A stretch of 64,000 bases of DNA from Changpingibacter yushuensis. Its GTDB lineage: Bacteria; Actinomycetota; Actinomycetes; Actinomycetales; Actinomycetaceae. The position numbers and the translations under genes were made by a program. Position 1 is the first letter of the stretch. Each line of letters starts with the position of its first letter. Positions 1 to 8,232 of the stretch are shown one piece after another. The stretch is from positions 1,612,001-1,676,000 of the forward strand of contig NZ_CP059492.1 in NCBI RefSeq assembly GCF_014041995.1, in the 5' to 3' direction. The notes beneath the pieces are model-generated. The model had not been told where the DNA came from. It saw only the letters and a list, made by a program, of their open reading frames with translations, and did no database searches.

Positions 1-565
1 TCCACCATTCACGCCACGCCCCTGAGAAGAGGTCGAGTTCATCGATTTGTTCCACAGCATGTGGTTGCTCCGAGACCGCAATGAGATCGTGGGTGCCTTC
101 GCGATACATGGCAAGTTGCCCGTTTGGGTCGACGACGAATTCCACGCGAGTACGAGTGTGCCAACCGGAAGTGGCGGCGTCGTCGTCGAAGAAATGAACC
201 TCAGGAGTAATACCCTGACTCTCGAGGTGCTGGGTGAGAGATTCTCCACCCACCCGCCTGATGCTTGCCTGCAACACGTGAGTCTTCCACACGCTTTGGT
301 AGCCAAAAGCCACGTGGCCTAGCTCCGCGCCACCAACACCCAGCGGACCGGCTGCTGGCCACGGATGCTCGATCCGATACGGAGAAGAATTGGCAATAAC
401 CTCCACCACGTCGCCCTCAATGAGCTTCGCCTTCTCCTTGGTGACCTTAATCCTGACGGTCTCACCTGGGAGGCCAAAACGGGCAAAGACAGCCCTGCCG
501 TCAAGGTGGCCCACGCAGGAACCGCCGTGGGCGATATCGGTCAGTTCAAGCTCAATGGTGTCCAT
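1..565 (-). CDS. TRAM-domain class I SAM-dependent RNA methyltransferase (3' part cut off by window edge)
   Basis: The visible 188 residues start with a TRAM-type beta-barrel (reads roughly MDTIELELTDIAHGGSCVGH, then a GRAVFARFGLPGE segment) and continue into the region that precedes the methyltransferase domain in TrmA/RumA-like uracil-5-methyltransferases. The family methylates uridine in tRNA or rRNA using S-adenosylmethionine; the catalytic domain lies beyond base 1, so activity cannot be checked here. The ATG follows the permease stop by one base, so the two genes are probably cotranscribed. A TRAM methyltransferase downstream of an APC permease and the paired TrkA genes is the arrangement of M. 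tuberculosis Rv2689c-Rv2692, which supports the call. The exact target base is unknown. Confidence 0.82.
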   Translation of the reverse strand, partial: MDTIELELTDIAHGGSCVGHLDGRAVFARFGLPGETVRIKVTKEKAKLIEGDVVEVIANSSPYRIEHPWPAAGPLGVGGAELGHVAFGYQSVWKTHVLQASIRRVGGESLTQHLESQGITPEVHFFDDDAATSGWHTRTRVEFVVDPNGQLAMYREGTHDLIAVSEQPHAVEQIDELDLFSGAWREWW

Positions 566-566
566 G

Positions 567-2375
567 TCATCCTTCTTCAGACTCAGCCGACAGCACGAAA
601 GGAACCTCGCATATGACGACGCCCTGCTCCGTGCGCAGAGCTGAGATGATTCGTGGAGTCGAGTGGCGAACGAAAAACCGCTGCCCCATGCCCGTGGAGA
701 TGACTCGTGGAGCATAGACCATCACGATGTCGGCCGGGCGCAAAGCGCGTAGAGATCGAACGTACTCAACAATGTTGGTAGTGCTGGCACCCTGTGGCGT
801 ACCTAGCACAGTGAGGTTGACGGGAATCGCAGCTTCCTTCCAAGCCTCGCGGAGGCGTTTGGTTGCCTCGGCGTCAAAGTCTACCGTGACTGCCGTAAGA
901 GTTGTCAGCCGTGCGGCTCGAGCAAATGTCAGAGCACGCAATGCCGGGGTGTCAAGTTGGTTGACGAGCACGACTCCATGCACTCGGGTTGGTAATGTTC
1001 GTCCGCGTGTCAGATCCCTAGCCGCAAGCCGAGCACCAACTCGGATGCGCCCGCGCCTAAAGAACACCAGCAAGGCCGATGGAACCACAAGTAAGAGCAA
1101 ACCCACAAGCGCCCACTGATACCCGGCCACTGCGATGCCTACGATGGCCGCAGCACCGAACACTGCAAATCCAGAAAAGACCCACATGGACGTTCGAGCC
1201 CCGGTCCTTTCGGCGCGATCCATCGACTGCTGCAAGATTGCATGTCCACGAAACGCCATCGCCATGCAGAACAGCAGGAAGATGACCGCCATCATGAACA
1301 CAAAGATCATGACTCCGGCCACAGAGAACCCTAGATACCCGGAAAGCGCACAGCCAACGGCCAACGTTCCCAACACGATCGTGACGCGAGCTCGCACGAC
1401 GTCGTCGGACGCAAGATGCCGGGGAAGAACGTGGTCCATCGCAAGCTCTTTGACAAGGCGTGGAAGGCACCAAAAGCCGATGGAACTGGCAGCCCAGCCC
1501 GTAGCAACAAAAGCCAGTGCGACGACTACTTGCGCGATCTGCCCAGCCGCCAAGCCAGCGAAGTACACCCCAGGGAGAGTCTGCTCGTGATCGTTCATCC
1601 CAGTGGCAAGTACTAGGTACAACGTGAGGCTCATCATGACGATGGCAGGCACCAGTGCCTTCGCTAGGCTTTCAGGCGAAACTCGGCGGTACTCGGTGGT
1701 CTTCATTGGCCGTTCAGAAACAAGTACGAGCAGCGCCGCTGGGAAGCTAGCTGCCATGACGGTACGAAGTACAACGCGCCAGTTCTCGTTCTCTAAAGTG
1801 AATGGCTCAGATGCCCCGCTTCCCGAGAGGAACTCCGAGCTTCCTCCCGTCAACTCAAGAACGAGGCTACCGATCAGCACGATTGTCAGTGCGACCACAC
1901 CAACCAACGCAGCTCCGAGAAACACGCGCCATGGGATATTCCATCTCAAGAGCGCTGGCAGCGCGCTCATGATCAGCACAAGGATCACTACAAGTTGTTT
2001 CCACTGGCCCAACGCCACAATCGAATCCACAGACTCGCCAGCCAGAGCAGCTCCCTGGACCGCCAAGACCGTAAACGCTATGAACTGGGCGGCGGAGACG
2101 ACGATTCCTGCGCCGATGCCCAAGTATGTTGAGACAACCTTTTGGGAAGAGCTACGAGGAACGATCTGGGCTGCCCAGTACACCGCGACATACACAATGG
2201 CCAGACCTATGAGCGCGATGATCTGGGAGGTGTACGCCACGCCACTGCTCAGTGGCTCATCTTGAGCTTGAAGAAGCAGGCGAGGTGAGACAATTGCTGC
2301 CAATGCAACCATCGTAAGGGCAACCGTTCCCCGGGCCAACGGAGAAGGTTTGCGTTGAGAAGAAATGACCATCAC
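567..2375 (-). CDS. APC-family permease
   Basis: This is a 602-residue protein with about twelve hydrophobic helices from residue 15 to roughly 440, followed by a soluble C-terminal domain of about 160 residues that resembles the cytoplasmic tail of DUF-type APC permeases (it contains DIVMVYAPRVISTGMGQRFF). It is likely an inner-membrane amino-acid or cation/amino-acid transporter; no substrate can be assigned from sequence. It is divergent from the two TrkA-type genes and is the counterpart of Rv2690c. Its coupling to the TrkA pair suggests it may be a transporter gated by the RCK proteins, which is inference. The start pair ATG-ATG gives the first residue or the second. Confidence 0.8.
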   Translation of the reverse strand: MMVISSQRKPSPLARGTVALTMVALAAIVSPRLLLQAQDEPLSSGVAYTSQIIALIGLAIVYVAVYWAAQIVPRSSSQKVVSTYLGIGAGIVVSAAQFIAFTVLAVQGAALAGESVDSIVALGQWKQLVVILVLIMSALPALLRWNIPWRVFLGAALVGVVALTIVLIGSLVLELTGGSSEFLSGSGASEPFTLENENWRVVLRTVMAASFPAALLVLVSERPMKTTEYRRVSPESLAKALVPAIVMMSLTLYLVLATGMNDHEQTLPGVYFAGLAAGQIAQVVVALAFVATGWAASSIGFWCLPRLVKELAMDHVLPRHLASDDVVRARVTIVLGTLAVGCALSGYLGFSVAGVMIFVFMMAVIFLLFCMAMAFRGHAILQQSMDRAERTGARTSMWVFSGFAVFGAAAIVGIAVAGYQWALVGLLLLVVPSALLVFFRRGRIRVGARLAARDLTRGRTLPTRVHGVVLVNQLDTPALRALTFARAARLTTLTAVTVDFDAEATKRLREAWKEAAIPVNLTVLGTPQGASTTNIVEYVRSLRALRPADIVMVYAPRVISTGMGQRFFVRHSTPRIISALRTEQGVVICEVPFVLSAESEEG

Positions 2376-2438
2376 CCTGAGATTACTTCAAAGAACGCAA
2401 CTCATGACGTATGCATGCCGCAACAGCTGATGGTGCGG

Positions 2439-2444
2439 TAGCGT
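2439..2444 (+). promoter_or_regulatory. Predicted -10 element for leaderless trkA transcript
   Basis: TAGCGT fits TANNNT and ends 6 nt before the GTG start at 2451. No Shine-Dalgarno sequence precedes the GTG. No good -35 was seen. Confidence 0.42.
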
Positions 2445-2450
2445 CTTATC

Positions 2451-3119
2451 GTGCACTTTGTCATCATGGGCTGCGGCCGAGTTGGTTCCGCCCTTGCCCT
2501 CAACCTCGCAAAGATTGGTCACTCTGTGGCCGTCATCGATCAGAATCCTGACGCTTTCCGGCGATTGCCCGAGGATTTCTCCGGTCAACAGGTCACAGGA
2601 GTGGGCTTCGACCACGACTCTCTCATCCAGGCTGGTATTGAGGACGCCCACGGCTTTGCGGCCGTCTCCTCAGGTGACAACTCCAACATCATCGCTGCGC
2701 GAGTGGTCCGAGAAACGTTTGGCGTGACGAACGTTGTAACTCGAATCTATGATCCAACGCGCGCAGAGATCTACGAACGGCTCGGCATCGCCACTGTCCC
2801 CACTGTCAAGTGGACATCCGACCAAGTGCTGCGCCATCTCATTCCGCTGGGCCCTCACTATGACTACAACGACTCGGTGGCAGGAATAAGTTTGGTCGAA
2901 GTCGACCTCAATGAGACGTGGTTTGGGCACACCGTGGGAGATATCGAATTTGCCACCGGTGCCCACGTTGCGTATGTGACTCGGCTCGGAAAAGGCATGA
3001 TGCCCGCCTACGATCTGGTCATTCAAGAAGGCGACCAGATTCGCCTGATCGTTCCTACCAACAAGGCGGGCGCTGCCCAGCACGTTCTTATCAACCCGAT
3101 GAAGGAGGCATCCCTATGA
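2451..3119 (+). CDS. trkA: TrkA-type potassium uptake regulator (first of pair, ceoB-like)
   Basis: A 222-residue RCK protein: an N-terminal Rossmann fold with the NAD-binding pattern GCGRVGSALA near residue 8 and an acidic residue after the second strand (VIDQNP), followed by a TrkA-C domain from about residue 135. Such proteins bind NAD(H) or ATP and gate Trk/Ktr potassium channels at the inner membrane. The GTG start lacks a Shine-Dalgarno sequence. The gene overlaps the next TrkA gene by four bases (ATGA), so the two are translationally coupled and probably form a heteromer, as proposed for CeoB/CeoC. No membrane Trk subunit lies in the visible neighbourhood; the divergent APC permease is the only transporter next to it. 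Confidence 0.9.
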   Translation: MHFVIMGCGRVGSALALNLAKIGHSVAVIDQNPDAFRRLPEDFSGQQVTGVGFDHDSLIQAGIEDAHGFAAVSSGDNSNIIAARVVRETFGVTNVVTRIYDPTRAEIYERLGIATVPTVKWTSDQVLRHLIPLGPHYDYNDSVAGISLVEVDLNETWFGHTVGDIEFATGAHVAYVTRLGKGMMPAYDLVIQEGDQIRLIVPTNKAGAAQHVLINPMKEASL

Positions 3120-3802
3120 AGGTCCTCATTGTCGGTGCAGGCTCTGTGGGGCGTTCGATTGGGCGCGAACTCGTCCGTTCCAAACACCAAGTCACGATCC
3201 TCGACAAAGAGCCAAGCGCTATGAAAGTCGCTTCCGTGCCTGAGGCCGATTGGATCCTCGGCGACGCGTGCGAAGTTGAGACACTCACGCGCGCCGGAGC
3301 TGAGGAGGCCGACGTCGTCGTCGCATCAACAGGTGACGACAAAGCGAATCTGGTTGTCTCGCTCCTTGTCAAAACGGAGTACGGGGTGGAGCGCGTCATT
3401 GCACGTGTGAACAACCCCAAGAATGAATGGTTGTTCAATGACACGTGGGGTGTGGACGTTCCCGTTTCTACTCCTCGAATCATGACAACGTTAGTTGAGG
3501 ATGCCGTTGCCGACGGCGACCTCGTGACAGTACTTCAGTTCCAGAAGTCGGGAGCCTCTTTGGCACAGGCAACTCTGCCTGCAACGGCCCCGATTGTGGG
3601 AATGCCCGTCTCCGAGGTATTGCTACCCCCAACCATCGTTCTCAACGCGATCGTGAGAGATGGTGTCCCGTTCGCAGCAGACCCGGATCTTACGATCGAG
3701 GCTGGCGATCAGATTCTGTTGCTCTGTTCCGAGGGCGCTGAAGACGATCTCGAGTTGGTCCAGGAACTCCTCGTTTCAGTCGATAACGACGACGAAATCT
3801 AG
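3116..3802 (+). CDS. trkA: TrkA-type potassium uptake regulator (second of pair, ceoC-like)
   Basis: A 228-residue paralogue of the preceding protein. It has the same Rossmann motif (GAGSVGRSIGREL near residue 7) and a C-terminal TrkA-C domain (ending in EAGDQILLLCSEGAEDDL). The start at 3116 is chosen because it overlaps the upstream stop as ATGA and is preceded by GAAGGAGGCAT; a longer in-frame extension would run through the upstream gene. The stop overlaps the convergent DUF3159 stop inside a CTAG sequence. Role is as for its partner: nucleotide-dependent regulation of potassium transport. Which of the two binds which nucleotide cannot be told. Confidence 0.9.
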   Translation: MKVLIVGAGSVGRSIGRELVRSKHQVTILDKEPSAMKVASVPEADWILGDACEVETLTRAGAEEADVVVASTGDDKANLVVSLLVKTEYGVERVIARVNNPKNEWLFNDTWGVDVPVSTPRIMTTLVEDAVADGDLVTVLQFQKSGASLAQATLPATAPIVGMPVSEVLLPPTIVLNAIVRDGVPFAADPDLTIEAGDQILLLCSEGAEDDLELVQELLVSVDNDDEI

Positions 3803-4635
3803 TCGCGTTCGCCGCGCTCCGATCCGGCGGGGCCGCCGGACGTTCCTGACTGATCGGGCGTGGTGGCAGGATCGGGCGTGGTGGCAGGATCGGGCGTGGT
3901 GGCAGGATCGGGCGTGGTGGCGGAATCGGACGTGGTGGCGGGATCGGACGTAGGGGACACGGCGATCTGAGGCAGGTTGCGAACCATCATCCACGAGAAC
4001 CAGGCGACCAGTGCGAACAACAGAGGGCCCATGAGCATGCGAGCCACTCCAAGCGCGGTGGTAGCTTGCGCGAAGAAGAGCGGAGCCTGAACGAGCAGGC
4101 GTGCTGCGAAAAGACCCACCCACAACCATGTGATCTGTGTGTAGCGGCGGCGCGTCTGTGCTTGACGAGGATCCGTACGCCAACCAGTGGCGTCGCCTCG
4201 CATGAAACCGATGAAGAGGCCCAAGGCAGGCCACCGCACGAGTATCGAAAGAAGGAGTACGGCGAGGTAGGCAACGTTTGTCAACAGGCCAAGTCCGAAG
4301 AAGTTCGAAGCTTCGCCGCTTCGCCACGCCCACACTGCCGACACAACCACACCTGCGACGCCCCCAAGCGCCGGAATGACGTCGATCCGCTGCGCAATCC
4401 GGACGACAATCGCGAGGGCTGCAACAACAAGCGGAGCAACTACGGATGGCACGAGTGCGCCCGTCGCGGTGTACGTCAGGATAAAGATGAGACTTGGCGC
4501 AGTGGTTTCGCACATTCCGCGTACCCCACCCACGGCCTGCCAGACGTCAAAATCCTCAGCGAGGATCGAGCTGAGGCCGCCTGTCCCCTTTCCTGACATC
4601 AGGGGTTCATCGCCGGAGGGTGGCGTGTGGCTCAT
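3799..4635 (-). CDS. DUF3159 family membrane protein with repetitive C-terminal tail
   Basis: A 278-residue protein with five to six hydrophobic segments between residues 35 and 230 and a hydrophilic tail. The tail is a run of DPATTP hexapeptides encoded by an 18-bp tandem repeat. The start at 4635 has a good GAAAGGACC ribosome binding site; an upstream in-frame extension has none. DUF3159 proteins are conserved actinobacterial membrane proteins of unknown function, and this gene is the positional counterpart of Rv2693c. It precedes no gene on its strand and its stop overlaps that of the TrkA gene by four bases. The low-complexity tail is unlike the rest of the family and looks strain-variable. 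Confidence 0.85.
   Translation of the reverse strand: MSHTPPSGDEPLMSGKGTGGLSSILAEDFDVWQAVGGVRGMCETTAPSLIFILTYTATGALVPSVVAPLVVAALAIVVRIAQRIDVIPALGGVAGVVVSAVWAWRSGEASNFFGLGLLTNVAYLAVLLLSILVRWPALGLFIGFMRGDATGWRTDPRQAQTRRRYTQITWLWVGLFAARLLVQAPLFFAQATTALGVARMLMGPLLFALVAWFSWMMVRNLPQIAVSPTSDPATTSDSATTPDPATTPDPATTPDPATTPDQSGTSGGPAGSERGERD
3853..3960. repeat. 18-bp tandem repeat, six units, inside DUF3159 gene
   Basis: Units of 18 bp start at 3853, 3871, 3889, 3907, 3925 and 3943. The first three are identical (ATCGGGCGTGGTGGCAGG), the fourth and fifth differ by a few bases and the sixth is degenerate. The unit length keeps the reading frame and encodes DPATTP. Confidence 0.95.
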
Positions 4636-4657
4636 GTGAGGTCCTTTCGGTTCCAGC

Positions 4658-4909
4658 TCAGTTCGTAATGACGGTATAGGCCGGATCAAAGACAGTTGGG
4701 ACACCACGCTGACTAGTGAGCGTGCCCTTGACGTGCAGCACAGCGCCAACATTGACCGAGTGAAGGTCTGTACGCCCCAGAAAACTGAGGACTAGCTCTT
4801 GGTCACCAACCCCAAGCATCACCGTCACGACAGGCTCGCATTGATACCCGGGATACGTGATCGCATCGACCGTACCCCGAACATTGATGCGCCGGCCCTG
4901 CGCGGTCAT
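4658..4909 (-). CDS. OB-fold nucleic-acid-binding domain protein
   Basis: A small 83-residue protein with alternating beta-strand pattern and the DUF/OB-type core VRGTVDAITYPG followed by LVLSFLGRTDLHSVNVGAVLHVKG, typical of single OB-fold proteins that bind single-stranded nucleic acid. It overlaps the end of the DUF3710 gene by four bases (ATGA type) and lies 22 bp before the DUF3159 gene, as in the Rv2694c-Rv2696c block. No partner or target is known. The small size is normal for this actinobacterial family. Confidence 0.8.
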   Translation of the reverse strand: MTAQGRRINVRGTVDAITYPGYQCEPVVTVMLGVGDQELVLSFLGRTDLHSVNVGAVLHVKGTLTSQRGVPTVFDPAYTVITN

Positions 4910-5595
4910 CTCACTTCCTGAATCTCCGGTCCACGGCGAGGAAGTTCAAGCTTCATGCGCTCAGGTTCTTCCGCTTCTGGTGCCTTTGTACGGGGTACCG
5001 AAAGCGGCAAGATTTCACGCGGTGGATGAGGTGACTGGCCACGTACCACCACAAGATCGTCGAGAACCGCATGAAGCGCAGAGGCTGCTGCTACCTCATC
5101 AACTGCGCCCTTGCCTGTGACCGTGACACGAAGAAGCCACCGCGGCCCATCTATTCCCAGATACCGCACTGGCTGGACAGTCTTGGCCTTGCCGGGGGCG
5201 GGCATCTGCGCGCGAATCTCTGGACCGTATTCGCCATCATGCTCCCGTGACGAACCGCCTTGGTTAGCAATGGACGAAATGAGTTCAGCCCGAACATCCT
5301 CCCACAAAGAGGCGGACTTGGGGGCTGCGAAAACCTGAAGCTGAACGGCGGTCTGGTTGAATACAAATACGACGCCCAACACAACCTTGCGGCCCTGATC
5401 AACAGAGAACTGGATTGAGGCTCCCTTGACGGCTGGGATCCACAGCGCACCAGCGTCAAGCAGTGCGCCCTGTTCAGGATGGTCCGATTCATCCCACGGC
5501 CCTATCGATGGGATTTCGGCGTTCGCTACCTCGGCAGCTTCGGATTCAACGCTCGCGACCTCATCCGATACTTTCTTCCGGGAAAACAGCCCCAT
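4906..5595 (-). CDS. DUF3710 family protein
   Basis: A 229-residue conserved actinobacterial protein of unknown function. It opens with MGLFSRKK, a common start for this family, then an acidic linker, then the DUF3710 core from about residue 35 (GALWIPAVKGASIQFSVDQG) to residue 190, and a Pro/Glu-rich tail. I chose the internal ATG at 5595 because family members begin there; an ATG 45 bp upstream is possible but has no ribosome binding site. It is normally preceded by dut; here the upstream gene is DUF4193 instead, with about 200 bp between. The protein is probably cytoplasmic. Confidence 0.83.
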   Translation of the reverse strand: MGLFSRKKVSDEVASVESEAAEVANAEIPSIGPWDESDHPEQGALLDAGALWIPAVKGASIQFSVDQGRKVVLGVVFVFNQTAVQLQVFAAPKSASLWEDVRAELISSIANQGGSSREHDGEYGPEIRAQMPAPGKAKTVQPVRYLGIDGPRWLLRVTVTGKGAVDEVAAASALHAVLDDLVVVRGQSPHPPREILPLSVPRTKAPEAEEPERMKLELPRRGPEIQEVR

Positions 5596-5740
5596 GCCTA
5601 TGTCACTTTCCAGCCCATGTAAAGGAATGAGAGAGCGCATCGTTTACGCTCTGCTCAATACGTCAGTCTACCTTGCAGGGTGTGTTACCCCGAACGGGAA
5701 GGCTCGTTATCTCGAGTGCGGCCTACGGTGTTTTTGCGCC

Positions 5741-5770
5741 GGGAAGTTCGGCGCCGAGCCGAACCTCCCC
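5741..5770 (-). terminator. Stem-loop after DUF4193, probable terminator
   Basis: An inverted repeat (core GTTCGGC / GCCGAAC with flanking GGGA / TCCC) lies 25 bp after the DUF4193 stop. There is no U-tract, so it could equally be an mRNA-stabilising hairpin. Confidence 0.4.
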
Positions 5771-5794
5771 GCACAACCGTCTAAGGCCACAATC

Positions 5795-6094
5795 TCAGGC
5801 CGCACACTCCGAGCACACGAGCTGTCCGTCTTCCTCATACGCCAGCTGTGAACGGTGGTGTACCAAGAAACACTGTGAGCAAGTGAACTCGTCATCTTGC
5901 GCTGGAACCACATTGATTGATAGCTCCACGTTGGAGAGGTCTGCGCCCGGGAGCTCAAAGCCCTCAGCCGCTTCTACCTCATCTTCGTCAACCGTCCCCG
6001 ACTGCTGATCGGAGCGACGAGCCTTTAGCTGCTCAAGTGAATCCTCACGGAGCTCCTCGTCTTGCTTGCGTGGTGCATCGTAATCGGTTGCCAT
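5795..6094 (-). CDS. DUF4193 family protein
   Basis: A 99-residue acidic protein. The first half is charged and the C-terminal half carries two CxxC pairs (CSQC and CSEC) that probably form a zinc ribbon, the defining feature of DUF4193. The family is nearly universal in actinobacteria and its function is unknown. The start has a GGGAG sequence upstream. In M. tuberculosis the equivalent gene, Rv2699c, is followed by a DUF3093 gene and dut; both are absent here. Length is normal for the family. Confidence 0.88.
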   Translation of the reverse strand: MATDYDAPRKQDEELREDSLEQLKARRSDQQSGTVDEDEVEAAEGFELPGADLSNVELSINVVPAQDDEFTCSQCFLVHHRSQLAYEEDGQLVCSECAA

Positions 6095-6442
6095 GGTCGC
6101 TCACGCTCCCGTCATTTCGTCGCTGCCATTCGCTTCCACCTTGGTCACCCAGGCGAAGTGAATGTGGGTTGTCACGCCCTGTCTCACCAGAACGATCAAT
6201 CTCCCTCTTTATTCCCACTCTGTTGTTGAGTGCGCCCATAATGTACCAGAGTTTTCGGGTTGATCCTAGACTTGTTTCGCGGTGAGCGTGTGGCACTACT
6301 CACCGCTTCACAAAGGCCAGCTGCAGCGCGCCAGAAGTCGCAATCACCTCGACTCAGATGTCGCAAACACACCATCCCACAATGCCCCACGCCGAGCCCA
6401 AGTGATGGCACGCTTGAGGCAGGATTGTATTGAAGGGGAGCC
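6095..6442. other. Divergent intergenic region between DUF4193 and sepH
   Basis: 348 bp without a convincing gene. It must carry the promoters of both flanking genes and ends with GAAGGGGAGCC, the ribosome binding site of sepH. I see no strong -10/-35 pair, no riboswitch-like fold and no repeat. Confidence 0.6.
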
Positions 6443-7504
6443 ATGATTGAACTCCAACTGCTTGGTCTTCAGCCAGACGGGGAGAATCTTACGCTGAACG
6501 ATGTGAATGGCAATCGCTATTCACTTCCGGTTAACGACGCGTTGCGAGCGGCACTTCGCCAAGACATCGATGCTTCACAGTCACATGAAACCCCCGCTCG
6601 GCAGATGAGCCCCAGGGAGATCCAAGCACTCATCAGGCAGGGCAGATCGGTTCAAGAAGTTTGCGAACTCTCTGCGCTTCCTGCTTCGCGCATTGGCACG
6701 TTGGCGCATCCGATCCTTGCAGAGCGCGAGTACACAGCGAGAACCGCCCGCATGTTCCCGATGGGCCGTGAGATTGGGGCATTGACAGTTGAAGAGGTTG
6801 TGGCCTCACGCCTGCTTTCACGCGGTGTTCGCCCAACAGAAATCCGCTGGGATGCAACTCGGGAACAAGGGCGGCCGTGGCAGTTGGTTGCGTACTTCAC
6901 TTCTGCGGACAGAGATCGAAAGGCTACCTGGACAATTGATCTAGATAGGCGAGCGCTTGAGGCCGTGGACGACGAAGCGACATGGCTTTCCGAGACCCAG
7001 CTGGCTCGGGCCAGTACACCCTGGCGTCACCCCAATACTCCCCCAGTTCCTGAGCAGGCTCCCGATCCTTCTTCGGGTTCTTCTGAAGAACCGGAAACAG
7101 CGCCGCAGGCGAATCGGATCGAAGAGGTGCTCGCTTCCCTAGATGCTCAACGAGGAAAGCAGCGCCCAATGCCCACGTTTGTTGAGGCAGATGAGGAAGC
7201 TCCCGAACCAGAATTTGCCGGTGCTCATCCAGCTACAAGTGAGCCCACTGCCGTCCAAGATGCCACGATTTTGAGCCTGCCGCGGCGCCGAGATCCTGAT
7301 GCAGCTCCGGGAGATGCTGGAGATCTAGACGTGCCGGCTCAACGCCCTTCAGACAGCTCGGCCACGCTGCTGAGCATTTCCTCCAAGAAGGCTGTGCGAG
7401 GCGTCGAAGATGAGGATGCACAGCTGCACAAGAAGAAGCGCGGAGCTGCTCGCCCCACGATGCCCTCATGGGATGAAATCGTTTTTGGCAAGAAGGACGA
7501 ATAG
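6443..7504 (+). CDS. sepH: Septation protein SepH (DUF3071)
   Basis: A 353-residue protein that opens with MIELQLLGLQPDGENLTL, the conserved SepH N-terminus, and includes a helix-turn-helix-like stretch around residues 50-90 (MSPREIQALIRQGRSVQEV). The C-terminal half is acidic, Pro-rich and disordered, ending with a short conserved basic/aromatic motif (RPTMPSWDEIVFG). SepH binds FtsZ and promotes assembly of the cell-division ring in Streptomyces and mycobacteria. The gene stands alone with its own ribosome binding site and is convergent with tdk. Its position near the parC and DUF5998 genes matches the Streptomyces order. Confidence 0.93.
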   Translation: MIELQLLGLQPDGENLTLNDVNGNRYSLPVNDALRAALRQDIDASQSHETPARQMSPREIQALIRQGRSVQEVCELSALPASRIGTLAHPILAEREYTARTARMFPMGREIGALTVEEVVASRLLSRGVRPTEIRWDATREQGRPWQLVAYFTSADRDRKATWTIDLDRRALEAVDDEATWLSETQLARASTPWRHPNTPPVPEQAPDPSSGSSEEPETAPQANRIEEVLASLDAQRGKQRPMPTFVEADEEAPEPEFAGAHPATSEPTAVQDATILSLPRRRDPDAAPGDAGDLDVPAQRPSDSSATLLSISSKKAVRGVEDEDAQLHKKKRGAARPTMPSWDEIVFGKKDE

Positions 7505-7587
7505 CTTAACCCGCAGAGGAACAGCTTGACCGGCGCGGTGAAGGAGTCTATTGTTTTCTCACCTCCGCTTGCCAAGCTCCTCAGCCA

Positions 7588-8232
7588 TTAATCGAGCGTC
7601 ACGTGATTGATGGGATCTGGGCCCATACTGGCATGAGCCACCTCCGCAGTCATGTGCTTGGTGTGGTGATACCTGCACAGTACTTCATAGCCCACGTCAG
7701 CAGAATCTACATCGCCGATCACCACTTGCTCGCCCTCAGTGACCATAACGCCGCCGATAGTACGCGCGTTGTGAGTAGCTCGTTTCCCGCACCAGCACAG
7801 GGCCTCAACTTGGAGTACTTCGACCCGATCCGCAAGTTCAATCATGCGGGCTGAGCCCGGAAAGAGCCGCGTCATGAAGTCAGACGTGATACCGAATCCG
7901 TACACGTCGATCTCGATTTCATCCACCACTCTGGCTAACTGCTCAACTTGGTCTGGCGTGTAGAACTGAACCTCATCGCAAATGAGAAAATCGACCCGCT
8001 TGCCTCTCAAACGCTCGGCGTTAACCGTTCTCCAGAAGTCGGTATGTGCCAGGACCTCAATAGCGTTCTCTTCAAGGCCTATCCGTGAAGAGAGCTTGCC
8101 TTCACCGGCGCGGTCGCCACGGCTGAAAATGAGTCCGTGCAATCCTCGTTGCTGATGGTTGTATGCAGTCTGAAGTGCGAGTGTGGACTTACCGCAGTTC
8201 ATCGTCCCTGAGAAAAAGACCAGCTCGGCCAC
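7588..8232 (-). CDS. tdk: Thymidine kinase
   Basis: A 214-residue type II thymidine kinase that phosphorylates thymidine with ATP in the pyrimidine salvage pathway. The P-loop GTMNCGKST spans residues 9-17, the catalytic glutamate is in ICDEVQF (E87), and the lasso-domain zinc ligands are supplied by CWCGKR and a later CRYHH. The GTG start at 8232 directly abuts the TAG stop of the upstream phosphodiesterase-like gene. The length is typical. Because dut is missing from its usual nearby locus, salvage through this enzyme may matter more for dTTP supply, which is inference. Confidence 0.93.
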   Translation of the reverse strand: MAELVFFSGTMNCGKSTLALQTAYNHQQRGLHGLIFSRGDRAGEGKLSSRIGLEENAIEVLAHTDFWRTVNAERLRGKRVDFLICDEVQFYTPDQVEQLARVVDEIEIDVYGFGITSDFMTRLFPGSARMIELADRVEVLQVEALCWCGKRATHNARTIGGVMVTEGEQVVIGDVDSADVGYEVLCRYHHTKHMTAEVAHASMGPDPINHVTLD

